Shown: piece by piece, positions 1-9,412 of the stretch
How the letters are laid out: every line of letters begins with the position of its first letter
How positions within the stretch are numbered: position 1 is the first letter of the stretch
Assembly (NCBI GenBank): GCA_035275065.1
Contig: DATENM010000054.1
Location: forward strand, 62,001-126,000
Direction of reading: 5' to 3'
Length of the DNA: 64,000 nucleotides
DNA from: Blastocatellia bacterium
GTDB lineage: Bacteria; Acidobacteriota; Blastocatellia; UBA7656
The notes under the pieces: generated by a model
What the model was told of the DNA's origin: nothing
Seen by the model: the letters and a program-made list of their open reading frames with translations, nothing else
Databases searched by the model: none
Made by a program: the position numbers and the translations under genes

Positions 1-1435
1 TATAGCCTTCGGGCAGCCGGTTGATGAACTCGTCGGCGTTCGCCAGATGGGCGGCGCGCACGATCTCCTCACGTTTCGCCTGCGGTTTGCCGTAAGCGAT
101 GTTCTGCCAGATCGGCGCGCGGAAAAGTAAGTTCTCCTGCAAAACGAAACTGATCTGCTGGCGCAGCGATTTCAGTTTATAGCCGCGCACGTCGCGCCCA
201 TCAATGCGCACCTGCCCGGCCAGCGGGTCATAAAAGCGCGCCACCAGGCTGACCACCGTGCTCTTGCCCGCTCCCGTCGGCCCGACCAGCGCCGCGACTT
301 GCCCCGGCTCGATCTGCAAGCTCAGGTCGCGCAGGATCAACTGCTCCTCCGAATAGCCGAAGAAAACGTGGTTGAATTCAATCCGTCCTTTGAACGGCGG
401 CGCGCGGCGCGCCCCGGCCAGGTTTTTCACGTCGCGCTCGGTTTCCAAAACTTCTTTGATGCGCTCGAAGCCGACGGCGGTCTTCGACAAGGTGTCAGTC
501 ATCTTCGACAGGTCGCGCATCGGCTTGTACATCTTGCCGAGGTAGAGGAAGAAGACGAGCAGCGAGCCGGCGGACATCTCGCCCGCAAGCACCAACCGCG
601 CGCCGTACCACAGCACCAGGCAGGTGCCTGCGGCGGTGATGACTTCGACGATGGGCGTCAGCCGGGCTTTCATCGCGCGGGCGCGCAGTGCCGTTTCGAC
701 GCTTTCCAGGCTCTCCTGCTCGAAGCGTTTGACCTCGAAATCTTCGCGGGCAAAGGCTTGAATGACGCGGATCGAGGCGAGCGATTCCTGCACCACCGAG
801 ACCACCTCGCCTTCTTTCTTGCGCACCTCGCGCGCCGCCCGTTTGATGCGGCGCGTGAAGCTGTAGACGACCAGGAAGAGCAAAGGGGCGACCGACAGCG
901 CGATCAGCGTGAAATGCCAGTTGACATAAAACATCACGCCGAGCATGCCGACCAGCGTCAGCACGTTGACGATCATGCCGAGCAACGCCGAGGAGATGAA
1001 ATCCTGCACCGCGCCGATGTCGCTGGTGACGCGGCTGATTAAATCACCCGTCTTCTTCTGATCGTGATAGGCGAGCGACAATCGCTGGATGTGGTGGTAG
1101 AGCGTGGTGCGCAAATCATGCATCACCCACTGGCCGACGCTGGTCGTCAGGTATTTCTCGGCATACGAGCTGACCGCGCCGACCAGCGCGATGGTGATGA
1201 CCGCGGCGATGGCAAAATGCAGAACGGCGGTCTTGTCTGTGCCGAGCCACGAGACGACGTAGCCCTGCATCCAGTGCGGCAGCGCTTTGTTGCCGATGAC
1301 GTTATCGAGGACGACTTTCAGCGGCCAGGGCTCCAGCAGGTCTGTGAGCGTTTCGCCGAGAACAGCGATGAAAGCAAGCACAAGCGCCGGCCAGTGCGGG
1401 CGCAGCAATTGGGTGATGCGAACCTTTTTCTCCAT
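1..1435 (-). CDS. ABC exporter, fused permease and ATPase (partial, C-terminus off the left edge)
   Basis: The reverse strand reads as a half-size ABC exporter of the MsbA/lipid-multidrug type. The start codon at 1435 opens MEKKVRITQLL and has GAGG four bases upstream. A six-helix membrane domain follows, then the nucleotide-binding domain with Walker A GPTGAGKS (near 260-290) and a Q-loop region (SLRQQISFVLQENLLFRAP). The frame runs off the window before the signature and Walker B motifs, so about 478 residues are visible. It probably exports a lipid, polysaccharide or drug across the inner membrane as a homodimer, but the substrate cannot be read from sequence. It is divergent from the M16-like gene at 1615. 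Confidence 0.93.
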   Translation of the reverse strand, partial: MEKKVRITQLLRPHWPALVLAFIAVLGETLTDLLEPWPLKVVLDNVIGNKALPHWMQGYVVSWLGTDKTAVLHFAIAAVITIALVGAVSSYAEKYLTTSVGQWVMHDLRTTLYHHIQRLSLAYHDQKKTGDLISRVTSDIGAVQDFISSALLGMIVNVLTLVGMLGVMFYVNWHFTLIALSVAPLLFLVVYSFTRRIKRAAREVRKKEGEVVSVVQESLASIRVIQAFAREDFEVKRFEQESLESVETALRARAMKARLTPIVEVITAAGTCLVLWYGARLVLAGEMSAGSLLVFFLYLGKMYKPMRDLSKMTDTLSKTAVGFERIKEVLETERDVKNLAGARRAPPFKGRIEFNHVFFGYSEEQLILRDLSLQIEPGQVAALVGPTGAGKSTVVSLVARFYDPLAGQVRIDGRDVRGYKLKSLRQQISFVLQENLLFRAPIWQNIAYGKPQAKREEIVRAAHLANADEFINRLPEGY

Positions 1436-1614
1436 CCAACCTCGCGGTCAGCAGATGAAGCGTCCTTATCAGATTCAAGCACACACGCCATGGCTTCGGC
1501 AATCAAGCAAGCTGAATGGCGCGCGGCGTCAAAGGCTCGGCGGCACATCTGCGTTGACGTTGCGCGAATCGCGCCCCTATCATTTTCAGTAGCCATCAAA
1601 GAAGGAGTAACCCG

Positions 1615-4600
1615 GTGCGTCGTTTGAAATCATTTCTCGTCTGTGTGTCCAGCATCACGTTAATTCTGACTTCGCTCGCCGGCCTCGCCGCCGCGCAGAG
1701 CGGGCGGACGCGGCCCCGCGTGCCGACGACGCCGGGCACCAGCACGACGCCGGCTGAGCCTGTAAAGATTCCCGCTGCCGCGGTCGTCGTCAAACAGGAG
1801 CAAGTCGGCAGCGCTTCACGCTTCGTTCTACAAAACGGCGTCACCGTCATCATTAAGGAATTGCACTCGACCCCGCTTGTGGCTCTGGAAGCCAGTTTCG
1901 CGGCGGGCGCGGGTCAGGAGCCGGAGGCTGAAACCGGCATTGCGCGCCTTCTGCAACGCTGCGTGCTGAAGGGCACGACGCTGCGGCCCAAAGCCCTTGA
2001 AGAATTGCGCGCCGTCGGCGGCATCCTCGACACCAGCCTGTCTTATGCGACTGCGGATTATTCCGTCACTGCCCCGGCCAGCAAAATGGCCGAGGCGCTC
2101 AGCATTCAAAGCGACTTGCTGATCAATCCGGCGCTCGACGGCGATGCCATGCGGCGCGAGATTCCGCTGGTCATCGCCGAAGAGAAGTGGCGCGCAGGCT
2201 TGCTGCTCGACGACGGACGATCAAGCGCCGTTTCGACTTTCAGTAATCAACCTTACTCTTTAATCAGTGACGATGCGTCGGCCACGGCGCTGGCCCGCTT
2301 GATCAATCTGGCCTACGCCGGCACGCCCGCCGGTCTTGATCGCGCCGCAAACGTCGAAGCCTTGCGCGCGCTCACCCGCGACCAGCTGCTTGAGTTTTAC
2401 CGGACGCATTACCGCCCCGAACGATTGACGCTCACGGTGGTCGGCGACGTCATCACCTTCAACGCGCTGATCGAGATTCAAAAACTCTACGGGCTGTTTG
2501 CGCCGCCTTCGGCGCAGCCGGCCAAAGCAGCGACCCCGACAACGCAAACAAAGAATTTGTCGCCGAACCCGAACAGTCGTCTGGCACCGCAGCCCCTCGC
2601 GCCTGACACTCGGGCCACGATTGCGGACGAACCGGGGAAGCTGCGTTATAGAGAAGAGCGCGGCGACATTAATCAAACCATCGTCACGGTCGGCTTTCGC
2701 GTGCCGGGCGCGAGCGCCCCTGAGCGCGCGGCGCTCGAACTGTTGGCGGCGATGCTCGGCCAGGGCCGCGCCGCGCGACTGCGGCGCTCGCTGCTCGATA
2801 GCCAGATGCTGGTGACGCGGGTGGTGGCCAATTATTTGCCGGTCGCAGACGACGGCTTGCTCGCCATTCAAATGCAAGTGGCGAGCGACGCCAAAGGCGC
2901 AACGCTGCTCGACCGCGCCGAGGCGCTGCTGCTGCAAGAGCTCGATCAGGCGCGGCGCGAAGTTCCCGGCGAAGGCGAGATGGCGCGCGCCCGCGCCGTC
3001 GCCGAAAAGCAACTGCTGAATCGTAGCGAAAGCTACAGCTCGCGCGCCGCCCTGTTTGCCGAGCTTGAAGCGGCAAAGCTCAGCCTGCGCGACGCCAATG
3101 ATTACCGGGCGCGGCTGCGCGCCGTGCGCGCCGAAGAGGTGCAGCGTCTGGCGGCCCGCTACCTGACGGCGGCCAACATGGCGCTGCATGAGTATGAGCC
3201 GATATCGGCTGCGCCGCGCACCTTTGACGCGACGAGCTTTGCGACAACCGTGGCGACGTGGGTTTCGGGCCTGGCGCAAGCGGCTGAAGCGATCAAACCG
3301 CGCGCCGCCGACGCCGCCTCTGGGCTCGCTGTCATCACGCAAGGTGCGGAAGCCACCGCCGAACAGCAGGCGATGTCGGAGTCGCTATTGCCGGTCGCAG
3401 TCAAAGACTACTCGACGCTCAACGGCCCGCGCGCCTTCGTGCGCGAAGATCATTCGTTGCCGCTGGTCACCATCGCCCTGTTGTTTCAAGGCGGGCGCGT
3501 GATTGAAGACGAAGCGACCAGTGGCACGACCGAGCTGATGCTGCGCGGCATGCTGATGGGCACGCCGCGACGGTTGGCCCCACAGCTCGCCAACGAGTGG
3601 GACCAGTTGGGAGCCGAGATCGAGGTCGTCAACCAGCCGGACTTTTTCGGCTACCTGTTGAGCGTGCCGTCGCGCAATGCCGACCGCGCTTTAAAGCTGC
3701 TGCGCGACGTGATCGAAGAACCGGCCTTCAGAGACAAAGACATTCAACCGGCGCGGCTCCTACAGATGGGCGCGCAACGCAGCCTTCGCGACACTGCCGA
3801 GGCGCAGGCGCGCGAGCTGTTGCGGCAGGCGATGTGGGCCGGCCACGCTTACGGGCTGCCGTCGCACGGGCTCGAGGCGGTTGTAGCCAAAGCTACAAGC
3901 GAAGAATTGCGCGCCCTGCACGAGCGCGCCGTCAAGCGACAACTGCCGCAGGCGTTCATCATCGGCGACACCAATGGCTCGGCGCTGGTCGCCTCGCAAC
4001 TGGCCGAAGGCTTCCGCCGGCGCGAGATCGAGAAAGCCTTGCAGGTCAAGGTGCCGCAGCCGCAGCCGGCAGAGCGCGCGGAATCACGCCGGCGCGAACA
4101 GGCGAGCACGGCCACAGGCTTCAGCGGCCCGAAAGCCGATAGCAAAGACTTGCCGGCCATCGAGTTGTTGAAGGCCGCGATGAATGGCGAAGGCGGGCGA
4201 TTGCTTCAGGAGTTGCGTGACCGGCAAGGACTGGCGCTCGCCGCGGCGTTTGATTATGACGCCCAGTTTGTCGCCGGCAGTCTCTACGCGCAACTGGTGA
4301 GCGATGCCGCAAGCGAAGCCAAAGCGCGCGCCGCGTTGCTTGCCGAGCTGACACGGCTGGCGCGCGAAGGGTTGACTACGGAAGAAGCGATCAGCGCCCG
4401 CCTTGTCGCCGAAACGATCAGCCTTGCGCGCTTGCAGCAACCGTCGGCGCGGGCGCTGGAATATGCGCGGGCCGCCGTCTATTTGCGGCAGCCTGCCGAC
4501 GTTGACGCGCTAGCGGGCCAGCTCGAAAAGGTAACGAGTGATGACGCACGGCACGCGGCTTCGGCTTATCTCAAGCCGCCGGCGGCTTTCGGTATCCTGC

Positions 4601-4635
4601 ATGGCATGGCCGCGCCCGCCGCGAAACAGCCATAA
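1615..4635 (+). CDS. secreted tandem M16-peptidase homologue, apparently catalytically dead
   Basis: GTG start with AAGGAG eight bases upstream; a signal peptide ends near AAAQSG (residues 1-28). The 1006-residue protein holds two consecutive M16 (pitrilysin/processing-peptidase) units, roughly residues 60-540 and 590-1000, each with an active-like and a C-terminal half. M16 enzymes need HxxEH in the first half. Here the equivalent site reads RLLQR (residues 111-115, before VLKGTT), and in the second unit the region GTTELMLRGMLMGT also lacks it. So no zinc site is visible. Such inactive subunits normally pair with an active M16 partner or act as binding proteins. No active partner is in the window. 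Location is inferred to be periplasmic. Confidence 0.9.
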   Translation: MRRLKSFLVCVSSITLILTSLAGLAAAQSGRTRPRVPTTPGTSTTPAEPVKIPAAAVVVKQEQVGSASRFVLQNGVTVIIKELHSTPLVALEASFAAGAGQEPEAETGIARLLQRCVLKGTTLRPKALEELRAVGGILDTSLSYATADYSVTAPASKMAEALSIQSDLLINPALDGDAMRREIPLVIAEEKWRAGLLLDDGRSSAVSTFSNQPYSLISDDASATALARLINLAYAGTPAGLDRAANVEALRALTRDQLLEFYRTHYRPERLTLTVVGDVITFNALIEIQKLYGLFAPPSAQPAKAATPTTQTKNLSPNPNSRLAPQPLAPDTRATIADEPGKLRYREERGDINQTIVTVGFRVPGASAPERAALELLAAMLGQGRAARLRRSLLDSQMLVTRVVANYLPVADDGLLAIQMQVASDAKGATLLDRAEALLLQELDQARREVPGEGEMARARAVAEKQLLNRSESYSSRAALFAELEAAKLSLRDANDYRARLRAVRAEEVQRLAARYLTAANMALHEYEPISAAPRTFDATSFATTVATWVSGLAQAAEAIKPRAADAASGLAVITQGAEATAEQQAMSESLLPVAVKDYSTLNGPRAFVREDHSLPLVTIALLFQGGRVIEDEATSGTTELMLRGMLMGTPRRLAPQLANEWDQLGAEIEVVNQPDFFGYLLSVPSRNADRALKLLRDVIEEPAFRDKDIQPARLLQMGAQRSLRDTAEAQARELLRQAMWAGHAYGLPSHGLEAVVAKATSEELRALHERAVKRQLPQAFIIGDTNGSALVASQLAEGFRRREIEKALQVKVPQPQPAERAESRRREQASTATGFSGPKADSKDLPAIELLKAAMNGEGGRLLQELRDRQGLALAAAFDYDAQFVAGSLYAQLVSDAASEAKARAALLAELTRLAREGLTTEEAISARLVAETISLARLQQPSARALEYARAAVYLRQPADVDALAGQLEKVTSDDARHAASAYLKPPAAFGILHGMAAPAAKQP

Positions 4636-4747
4636 GTTTTTGCACCTGGAAACCCCCACCCTGCGTGATATATGATGGCCGCTCTCGCGGTGCCGTCGCG
4701 TGCCCGTACATCCATAAACCGACTCACTCACAATCAGGAGGCTTCTG

Positions 4748-5851
4748 ATGATCCGACCATTCGCCCTGCGTGTCGTGCTATGCATCCTGCTTCTGGCCTG
4801 CGTTCCGGCGGCGGCACAGACGCTGCCCGCGGATAAGCTCGAAAAGATCGACAAAGAGATCACCGCCGTCATGTCGCAGCAGAGCATCCCCGGTCTATCG
4901 CTCGCCGTGGTCACCGATCACAAGCTGCGCGGCTCGCAGGGCTATGGGCTGGCCGACATTGAAAACTATGTGCCGGCGAAAACCGGAACGGTTTACCGCC
5001 TCGGCTCGATCTCGAAGACGATCACCGCCATCGCCGTCATGCAACTGGCCGAGCAGGGCAAATTAAATCTCGACGCGCCGATTCAGACTTACTGCCCGGC
5101 CTTCCCGCAGAAGCAGTGGCCGGTCACGGCGCGGCTATTGTTGGGGCATCTGGCCGGCGTGCGGCATTACAAGAGCGACGCCGAATTTGCCAGCACGCGC
5201 CACTTCAACAGCGTCGCCGAAGGATTGGAGATGTTCAAAGATGAGCCGCTGCTGTTCGAGCCGGGCACCAAGTACGCCTACACGACGCACGGCTACACGG
5301 TGCTGGGCTGCGCCGTTGAAGGCGCTTCCGGCATGAAGTTCGCTGATTATGTGCGCGCTAAAATTTTCACGCCCGCCGGCATGAATCGCATGCGGGTTGA
5401 TGAAGTGGCCGAGATCATCCCGAACCGCGCTCAGGGTTATGTCAAAGCGGCGGACGGCACTTTGCGCAACTCCGGGCTTGCCGACACGAGTTATAAGATA
5501 CCCGGCGGCGGTTTCTGCTCGACCGTAGAAGACCTGGCGCGATTCGCCATTGCGGTGCAGACAGGGGTGCTGGTGAAGCCGGAAACGCTGGCACAGATGT
5601 GGACGAGGCAAAAGACCCGCAACGGCAATGAGACCACTTACGGGCTGGGCTGGCAGATCGGCGCGCATAATGGCTTGAAGGACGTGTCGCACGGCGGCGC
5701 GCAGCAGCGCGTCAGCACCTACCTCTACATGATTCCCGAAAAGGGCCTCGCCGTCGTCGTGATGGCCAACATGGAAGATGTCGGCGGCAGCCTCAACAAA
5801 CTCTCCCGCCAGATCGCCGACATCCTGCTAGCGCCGCAAGCGCAGCAGTAA
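4748..5851 (+). CDS. secreted serine hydrolase, beta-lactamase class C/esterase family
   Basis: 367 residues with a signal peptide (cleavage near AAAQT, residue 24) and a strong AGGAGG seven bases before ATG. The serine motif SxxK is SISK at 87-90. The usual YxN triad element is YTT at 178-180, with Thr in place of Asn. The third motif is HGG in SHGGAQQRV near residue 317. This is the arrangement of penicillin-binding-protein-like esterases and D-aminopeptidases rather than dedicated beta-lactamases. The likely role is a periplasmic esterase or peptidase of unknown substrate. It stands alone 112 bases after the M16 homologue, possibly co-transcribed. Confidence 0.92.
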   Translation: MIRPFALRVVLCILLLACVPAAAQTLPADKLEKIDKEITAVMSQQSIPGLSLAVVTDHKLRGSQGYGLADIENYVPAKTGTVYRLGSISKTITAIAVMQLAEQGKLNLDAPIQTYCPAFPQKQWPVTARLLLGHLAGVRHYKSDAEFASTRHFNSVAEGLEMFKDEPLLFEPGTKYAYTTHGYTVLGCAVEGASGMKFADYVRAKIFTPAGMNRMRVDEVAEIIPNRAQGYVKAADGTLRNSGLADTSYKIPGGGFCSTVEDLARFAIAVQTGVLVKPETLAQMWTRQKTRNGNETTYGLGWQIGAHNGLKDVSHGGAQQRVSTYLYMIPEKGLAVVVMANMEDVGGSLNKLSRQIADILLAPQAQQ

Positions 5852-5885
5852 AGCCCAACCTGCCAATCTCTCAATCGAAAAAATT

Positions 5886-5907
5886 GGGGCGGCCCGCGGG
5901 CCGCCCC
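5886..5907 (-). terminator. rho-independent terminator of the OmpA/AMIN gene
   Basis: A perfect 10-bp inverted repeat (GGGGCGGCCC / GGGCCGCCCC) with a two-base centre is followed on the minus strand by AATTTTTT. The T-run lies on the side that serves the minus-strand gene ending at 5939. It may also slow readthrough from the plus-strand hydrolase gene ending at 5851. Confidence 0.8.
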
Positions 5908-5938
5908 TTCCAGGAGGCTTGCAGTGATGGTTGCCGGT

Positions 5939-8920
5939 TTACTCGCTGGCGGCAGTCGCGGCGATGGCCCGCTCGCCAATGGTGATGACGATGACAGAGC
6001 CATTGCGGCTGATGCGATAGCCGACCTGCGATTTCATGTCGAGGACGATGCGCACGGTGCCGGCTTGCGGCTCGCCAACGCGGATGCGCTCGACCAGGCC
6101 CGCCGCCGGCTTCGTCATCAAGCTGCCGCCGGCCCATCGCACGCCCGTAAGGTCAATCACAATGCGCGCCGGGTTGGCCAGCGTGAAGTCCTGATATTGC
6201 GCCGCGCCATCGGTGCTGATGGTGATGCGCAGGCCGCCATCAACAACCTGTGCGTTGACGGCGCGCACGACAGTGGCTCGGTTCAACGCGGCGTCCGTAG
6301 GTGAAGGCGCGCTGGCAGGCGGCCTGACTTGAGCGGGCGCTTGCGCCTGCACGTAAGTCTGCGCGGGCGGCGCGCTGGCGGGCTCGGCCTCCTCTTCATC
6401 ATCGGCGCCGGCCAGCGGTTCGGGTCTGCCGCGCCGTCGCGGGGTGCGCCGCTGCGGTGTTGAGGGGGCCGGCTGCTCGCCGGTGATGACGCGTGGCGAC
6501 GAACCGTTGGCGCACTTCTTCACCGCGTTTATGTCTTCAATGGTCGCGCCTTCGGGAAGAACCCAGAATTCAACGCGACCGTTCAGCTTAGGATCGCGGT
6601 TCGGGAAGGGACAGGTGTCGCCGAAGTTGCGTACCGTGATGCGCGCCGCGTCAATGCCCTTCTCGGTCACCAGGTAATCGCGGGCGTTGTTGGCGCGCGT
6701 CAGCGAGATGCCGACGCGCTCTGCCGCATCGCGGTGGCCGTCAATGACGACGCTGCTGCGCGGGTCTTGCTGCAACTGGATGGCGACTTCGTCGAGACAC
6801 GCCTTGTGCTCGTTGTTGATGCGCGCCGAGTTGAAGAGGAAGAAGATCGGCCCGCAGGGGACGAGCGGTCTGGGCCGTTCGCGCGGCGGCGGCACTTCGC
6901 GCGTCGTGATCGTCAGCGAGCAACTGCCGCCCGGACACCGCTCGCCGCAGCGTGTGCGGTCGGGCACCAGGCGCACGGTGACGGTCAGCGGGCCGATGAC
7001 GCCCGTAGTATTGAGCGTCACTTCGCGGCCCGTGGTCGCGGACAGCCTGCCGCCGGTCGTCGTCCAGTTGTAGCTGAAGTTACTGTCGCCCGTCCCCGTA
7101 GCCCGCAGCGTAATGCGGTCGCCTTCGGTGACGTTAGTGTTTGAAGCGATGATGTTGCAGGTGATGTTCGGGCAGGGCGCTTCGGTGATCTCAAAAGCCA
7201 CAGAGCAATTCGACTGGGCGGTGCGGTCGGGGCAGTCGGGATGCTCGACGCCGCGGGCGGTCGCAATCACCGTCGCCATCGCCGTGTAGCTGCCGCAATC
7301 GAGCCCGCCGGTCGGGACTTCGACCACAGGCCCGGTGCCGTTGACTGATACGGAGTTGCCGCGACCGTCGTGAATCTCCCAGCGGTAATCGTAAGCGATC
7401 TGCGAATCGGGATAGCCGGGCGTTGACGGCTTGACCGTCAGCGTCAGCCGGTCGCCGCGCGTCACCGTGCGTCCAGAGGTATCGATCACACAGACCGGCA
7501 CCGGCGGCGGCGGACAGCCTTTGCGCGTGCCGACCGAGAAGAAGCCGACAAAGCCGTTCTGGCTGCCGCGATTGAAGCGCACCTGCTTCTGCTTGCATTC
7601 GACCTTCTTCGTCGGCGGCGGGGGCGGCGGGCAGCCGCAATCGCCGCACGTCGCATGCACGCCGCTATCTTTATGATGGCAATCGTCGGGCGGCGGCTCT
7701 ACCACCACCTCCGCGCATTCGAGCGCGTCGAACAGGCGATTGCTGTCGACGCCGTTCAGTTGCCGCCGATACGCGCCGCCGAAAGCAATCGTGCCATCGC
7801 GCAGGAAGAAGCGCGCGCCAATGTTCAAATCTAACGGGTCGCTCTGTTGCAGGCTCGGCGTGCCGCTGCCGACATAGACCGTGCCGGCCAGCTCGCCGAC
7901 CAGCTCGATGTACTTGTTGATGGCCAGCGCGCCGCCGACGTTGAGTTGCAGCTTGTCGCGCAAGTCTAAGACTTTGACGCCGCGCTGATGAATGTCATTG
8001 GTGTGAATGTAGCCGACGTTTTCATAGAAGCGCAGGCGGTGGTTGAGAAACTCCTGGCCGAGGATGAGCATCGGGCCGTATTCAAATTCGCCGCTGGTGC
8101 GGCCGCGCGCCCGCGCGTCGTCGCTACGCGAGATCGGAAACTTCACATAACCGCCGAGCGCCAGGCTGAACCAGTGGCGGTTCGGATCGATCAGGTTGAA
8201 CTTGCTGCCGGCGTACACGTCGCCCGTGCCATTGGTTGATTCGCGTGGCCCCAGCACCGGGCGGCCTAAGGAATCAAAGCCGAGAAAGTCAACGACGCCG
8301 AACATCGGCAGGTCATTGAAATAATTCGGCTGGCTGGCGACAAAGGCGGGGCCGAGGCCGACGGCAGGCGGGCCACCCGGGCCCGCAGGCGAGGGTAAGC
8401 CGCTCGGAGTCGCCGTGCCTGACGGAAGACCGAAGCGCCCGAGCGCCGGCAGTATGCCGCCTACGAGCGAGCCGGTGCCGGGGAAGAAGGCCGCGCCGCC
8501 GTTGCGACCGCCGACCGCCGGGCCGAGCAAGTCGAACGGGCTGCCGAACTGGCGCACGGCATTGTATTGATAGCCGCTCAGCAGAAAGGGCTGGCGCGAA
8601 GTTGTTTGCTGCCAGGTCACCCAGTCTACCCACAGCTCCCATCGATCTGTGAGACCGACAGTGATGTTGAACGGCACTTGATTGATGTCTATAGCGCCGG
8701 GGCCGCGGTCGAAATTATTCCAGAAGAGCGCGAAGTTGAATTCGCCTTTGTAGAGCGTGCGCGTCGAAAAGGTATTGAAGAGACCAGTGCCGCCAAGCAC
8801 GGTCGAGGTGCGCTGGCGCTCGGCGATGTTGCCGAACTGGTTAGTGCTTTGTGACCAGGCGACGCTAGCCATCAAGAGCAGCGCGAGGGCAAGGGCGCTG
8901 ATTTTCAATACGATTCTCAT
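5939..8920 (-). CDS. outer-membrane protein: barrel-like domain, PKD/Ig-like repeats, OmpA domain and C-terminal AMIN domain
   Basis: The start is placed at 8920 (MRIVLKISA) because AGGAG lies seven bases upstream and the signal peptide ends at VAWSQS. An 11-residue longer reading is possible. The protein is 993 residues. Order: beta-rich barrel-like region (about 30-430), Cys/Pro-rich linker (CGDCGCPPPPPP), two Ig/PKD-like domains (about 480-680), OmpA peptidoglycan-binding domain (about 690-800, with the D and R of IDGHRD and RANNARDYL), a Pro/Ala-rich linker, and an AMIN domain (about 900-985). OmpA and AMIN domains both associate with peptidoglycan, so it likely ties the outer membrane to the wall twice. 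It is paralogous to the next gene upstream, which has no AMIN domain. Confidence 0.88.
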   Translation of the reverse strand: MRIVLKISALALALLLMASVAWSQSTNQFGNIAERQRTSTVLGGTGLFNTFSTRTLYKGEFNFALFWNNFDRGPGAIDINQVPFNITVGLTDRWELWVDWVTWQQTTSRQPFLLSGYQYNAVRQFGSPFDLLGPAVGGRNGGAAFFPGTGSLVGGILPALGRFGLPSGTATPSGLPSPAGPGGPPAVGLGPAFVASQPNYFNDLPMFGVVDFLGFDSLGRPVLGPRESTNGTGDVYAGSKFNLIDPNRHWFSLALGGYVKFPISRSDDARARGRTSGEFEYGPMLILGQEFLNHRLRFYENVGYIHTNDIHQRGVKVLDLRDKLQLNVGGALAINKYIELVGELAGTVYVGSGTPSLQQSDPLDLNIGARFFLRDGTIAFGGAYRRQLNGVDSNRLFDALECAEVVVEPPPDDCHHKDSGVHATCGDCGCPPPPPPTKKVECKQKQVRFNRGSQNGFVGFFSVGTRKGCPPPPVPVCVIDTSGRTVTRGDRLTLTVKPSTPGYPDSQIAYDYRWEIHDGRGNSVSVNGTGPVVEVPTGGLDCGSYTAMATVIATARGVEHPDCPDRTAQSNCSVAFEITEAPCPNITCNIIASNTNVTEGDRITLRATGTGDSNFSYNWTTTGGRLSATTGREVTLNTTGVIGPLTVTVRLVPDRTRCGERCPGGSCSLTITTREVPPPRERPRPLVPCGPIFFLFNSARINNEHKACLDEVAIQLQQDPRSSVVIDGHRDAAERVGISLTRANNARDYLVTEKGIDAARITVRNFGDTCPFPNRDPKLNGRVEFWVLPEGATIEDINAVKKCANGSSPRVITGEQPAPSTPQRRTPRRRGRPEPLAGADDEEEAEPASAPPAQTYVQAQAPAQVRPPASAPSPTDAALNRATVVRAVNAQVVDGGLRITISTDGAAQYQDFTLANPARIVIDLTGVRWAGGSLMTKPAAGLVERIRVGEPQAGTVRIVLDMKSQVGYRISRNGSVIVITIGERAIAATAASE

Positions 8921-9412
8921 AGGTGGTCTCCTGCAAGCTGTTGCCGCCCGCATTCATCGTCACGCCCCGCAAGCTCTCTGCTGCGGGCAGACACGGGCAA
9001 CCGTGTGAGGGCCGCTGTCGTGCGGCGGTCTTCACGAATCGTGCATATTCGGAGCGAGCTTCGAGTCGTGCGAGCGAACGCCTGAGCCTGAAATGAATGC
9101 CTCACTTCGGCAGCCGCCGTTTGTGCGGCTTTGCAGCCTGAGCGCGTGGCTACAGGACGCCTTTATCGGTGAGCGGCAATGGTCAATGGCGGCGGTGGCG
9201 CGACGGTTATGGCAATGCGCCACACATCGCCTCGCTGAATATACCGGAAAAAAACGGCGAGTCAATTACCCGCACGGGGAAGGCCGCTTCCCATGAGAGC
9301 GATATTCTGAACGCCGGCAGATTTCCAGCCGGCGCTCCCGGGCACATAAAAAGCGAAACGGGGCGATCCGAAGACCGCCCCGTTGTCGGGCTGAGTGCGT
9401 GAAGCATTCAGG
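8921..9412. other. intergenic region between the two OmpA-type genes
   Basis: About 490 bases hold the leader and promoter of the downstream minus-strand OmpA/AMIN gene and the terminator of the upstream paralogue (listed separately). A short GCCGGC/GCCGGC hairpin lies at about 9313-9333. Short open frames here have no codon or family support. No RNA gene was recognised. Confidence 0.5.
9357..9384 (-). terminator. probable terminator of the second OmpA-type gene
   Basis: A perfect 9-bp stem (AACGGGGCG / CGCCCCGTT) with a 10-base loop is followed on the minus strand by TCGCTTTTTATG. It lies 29 bases past the stop codon of the minus-strand gene at 9413-11941. The T-run begins four bases after the stem, so strength may be moderate. 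Confidence 0.7.

Noticed and set aside
299..1042. Plus-strand open frame at the left edge
   Set aside because: The minus strand encodes an ABC exporter with Walker A here; the plus frame is its shadow.
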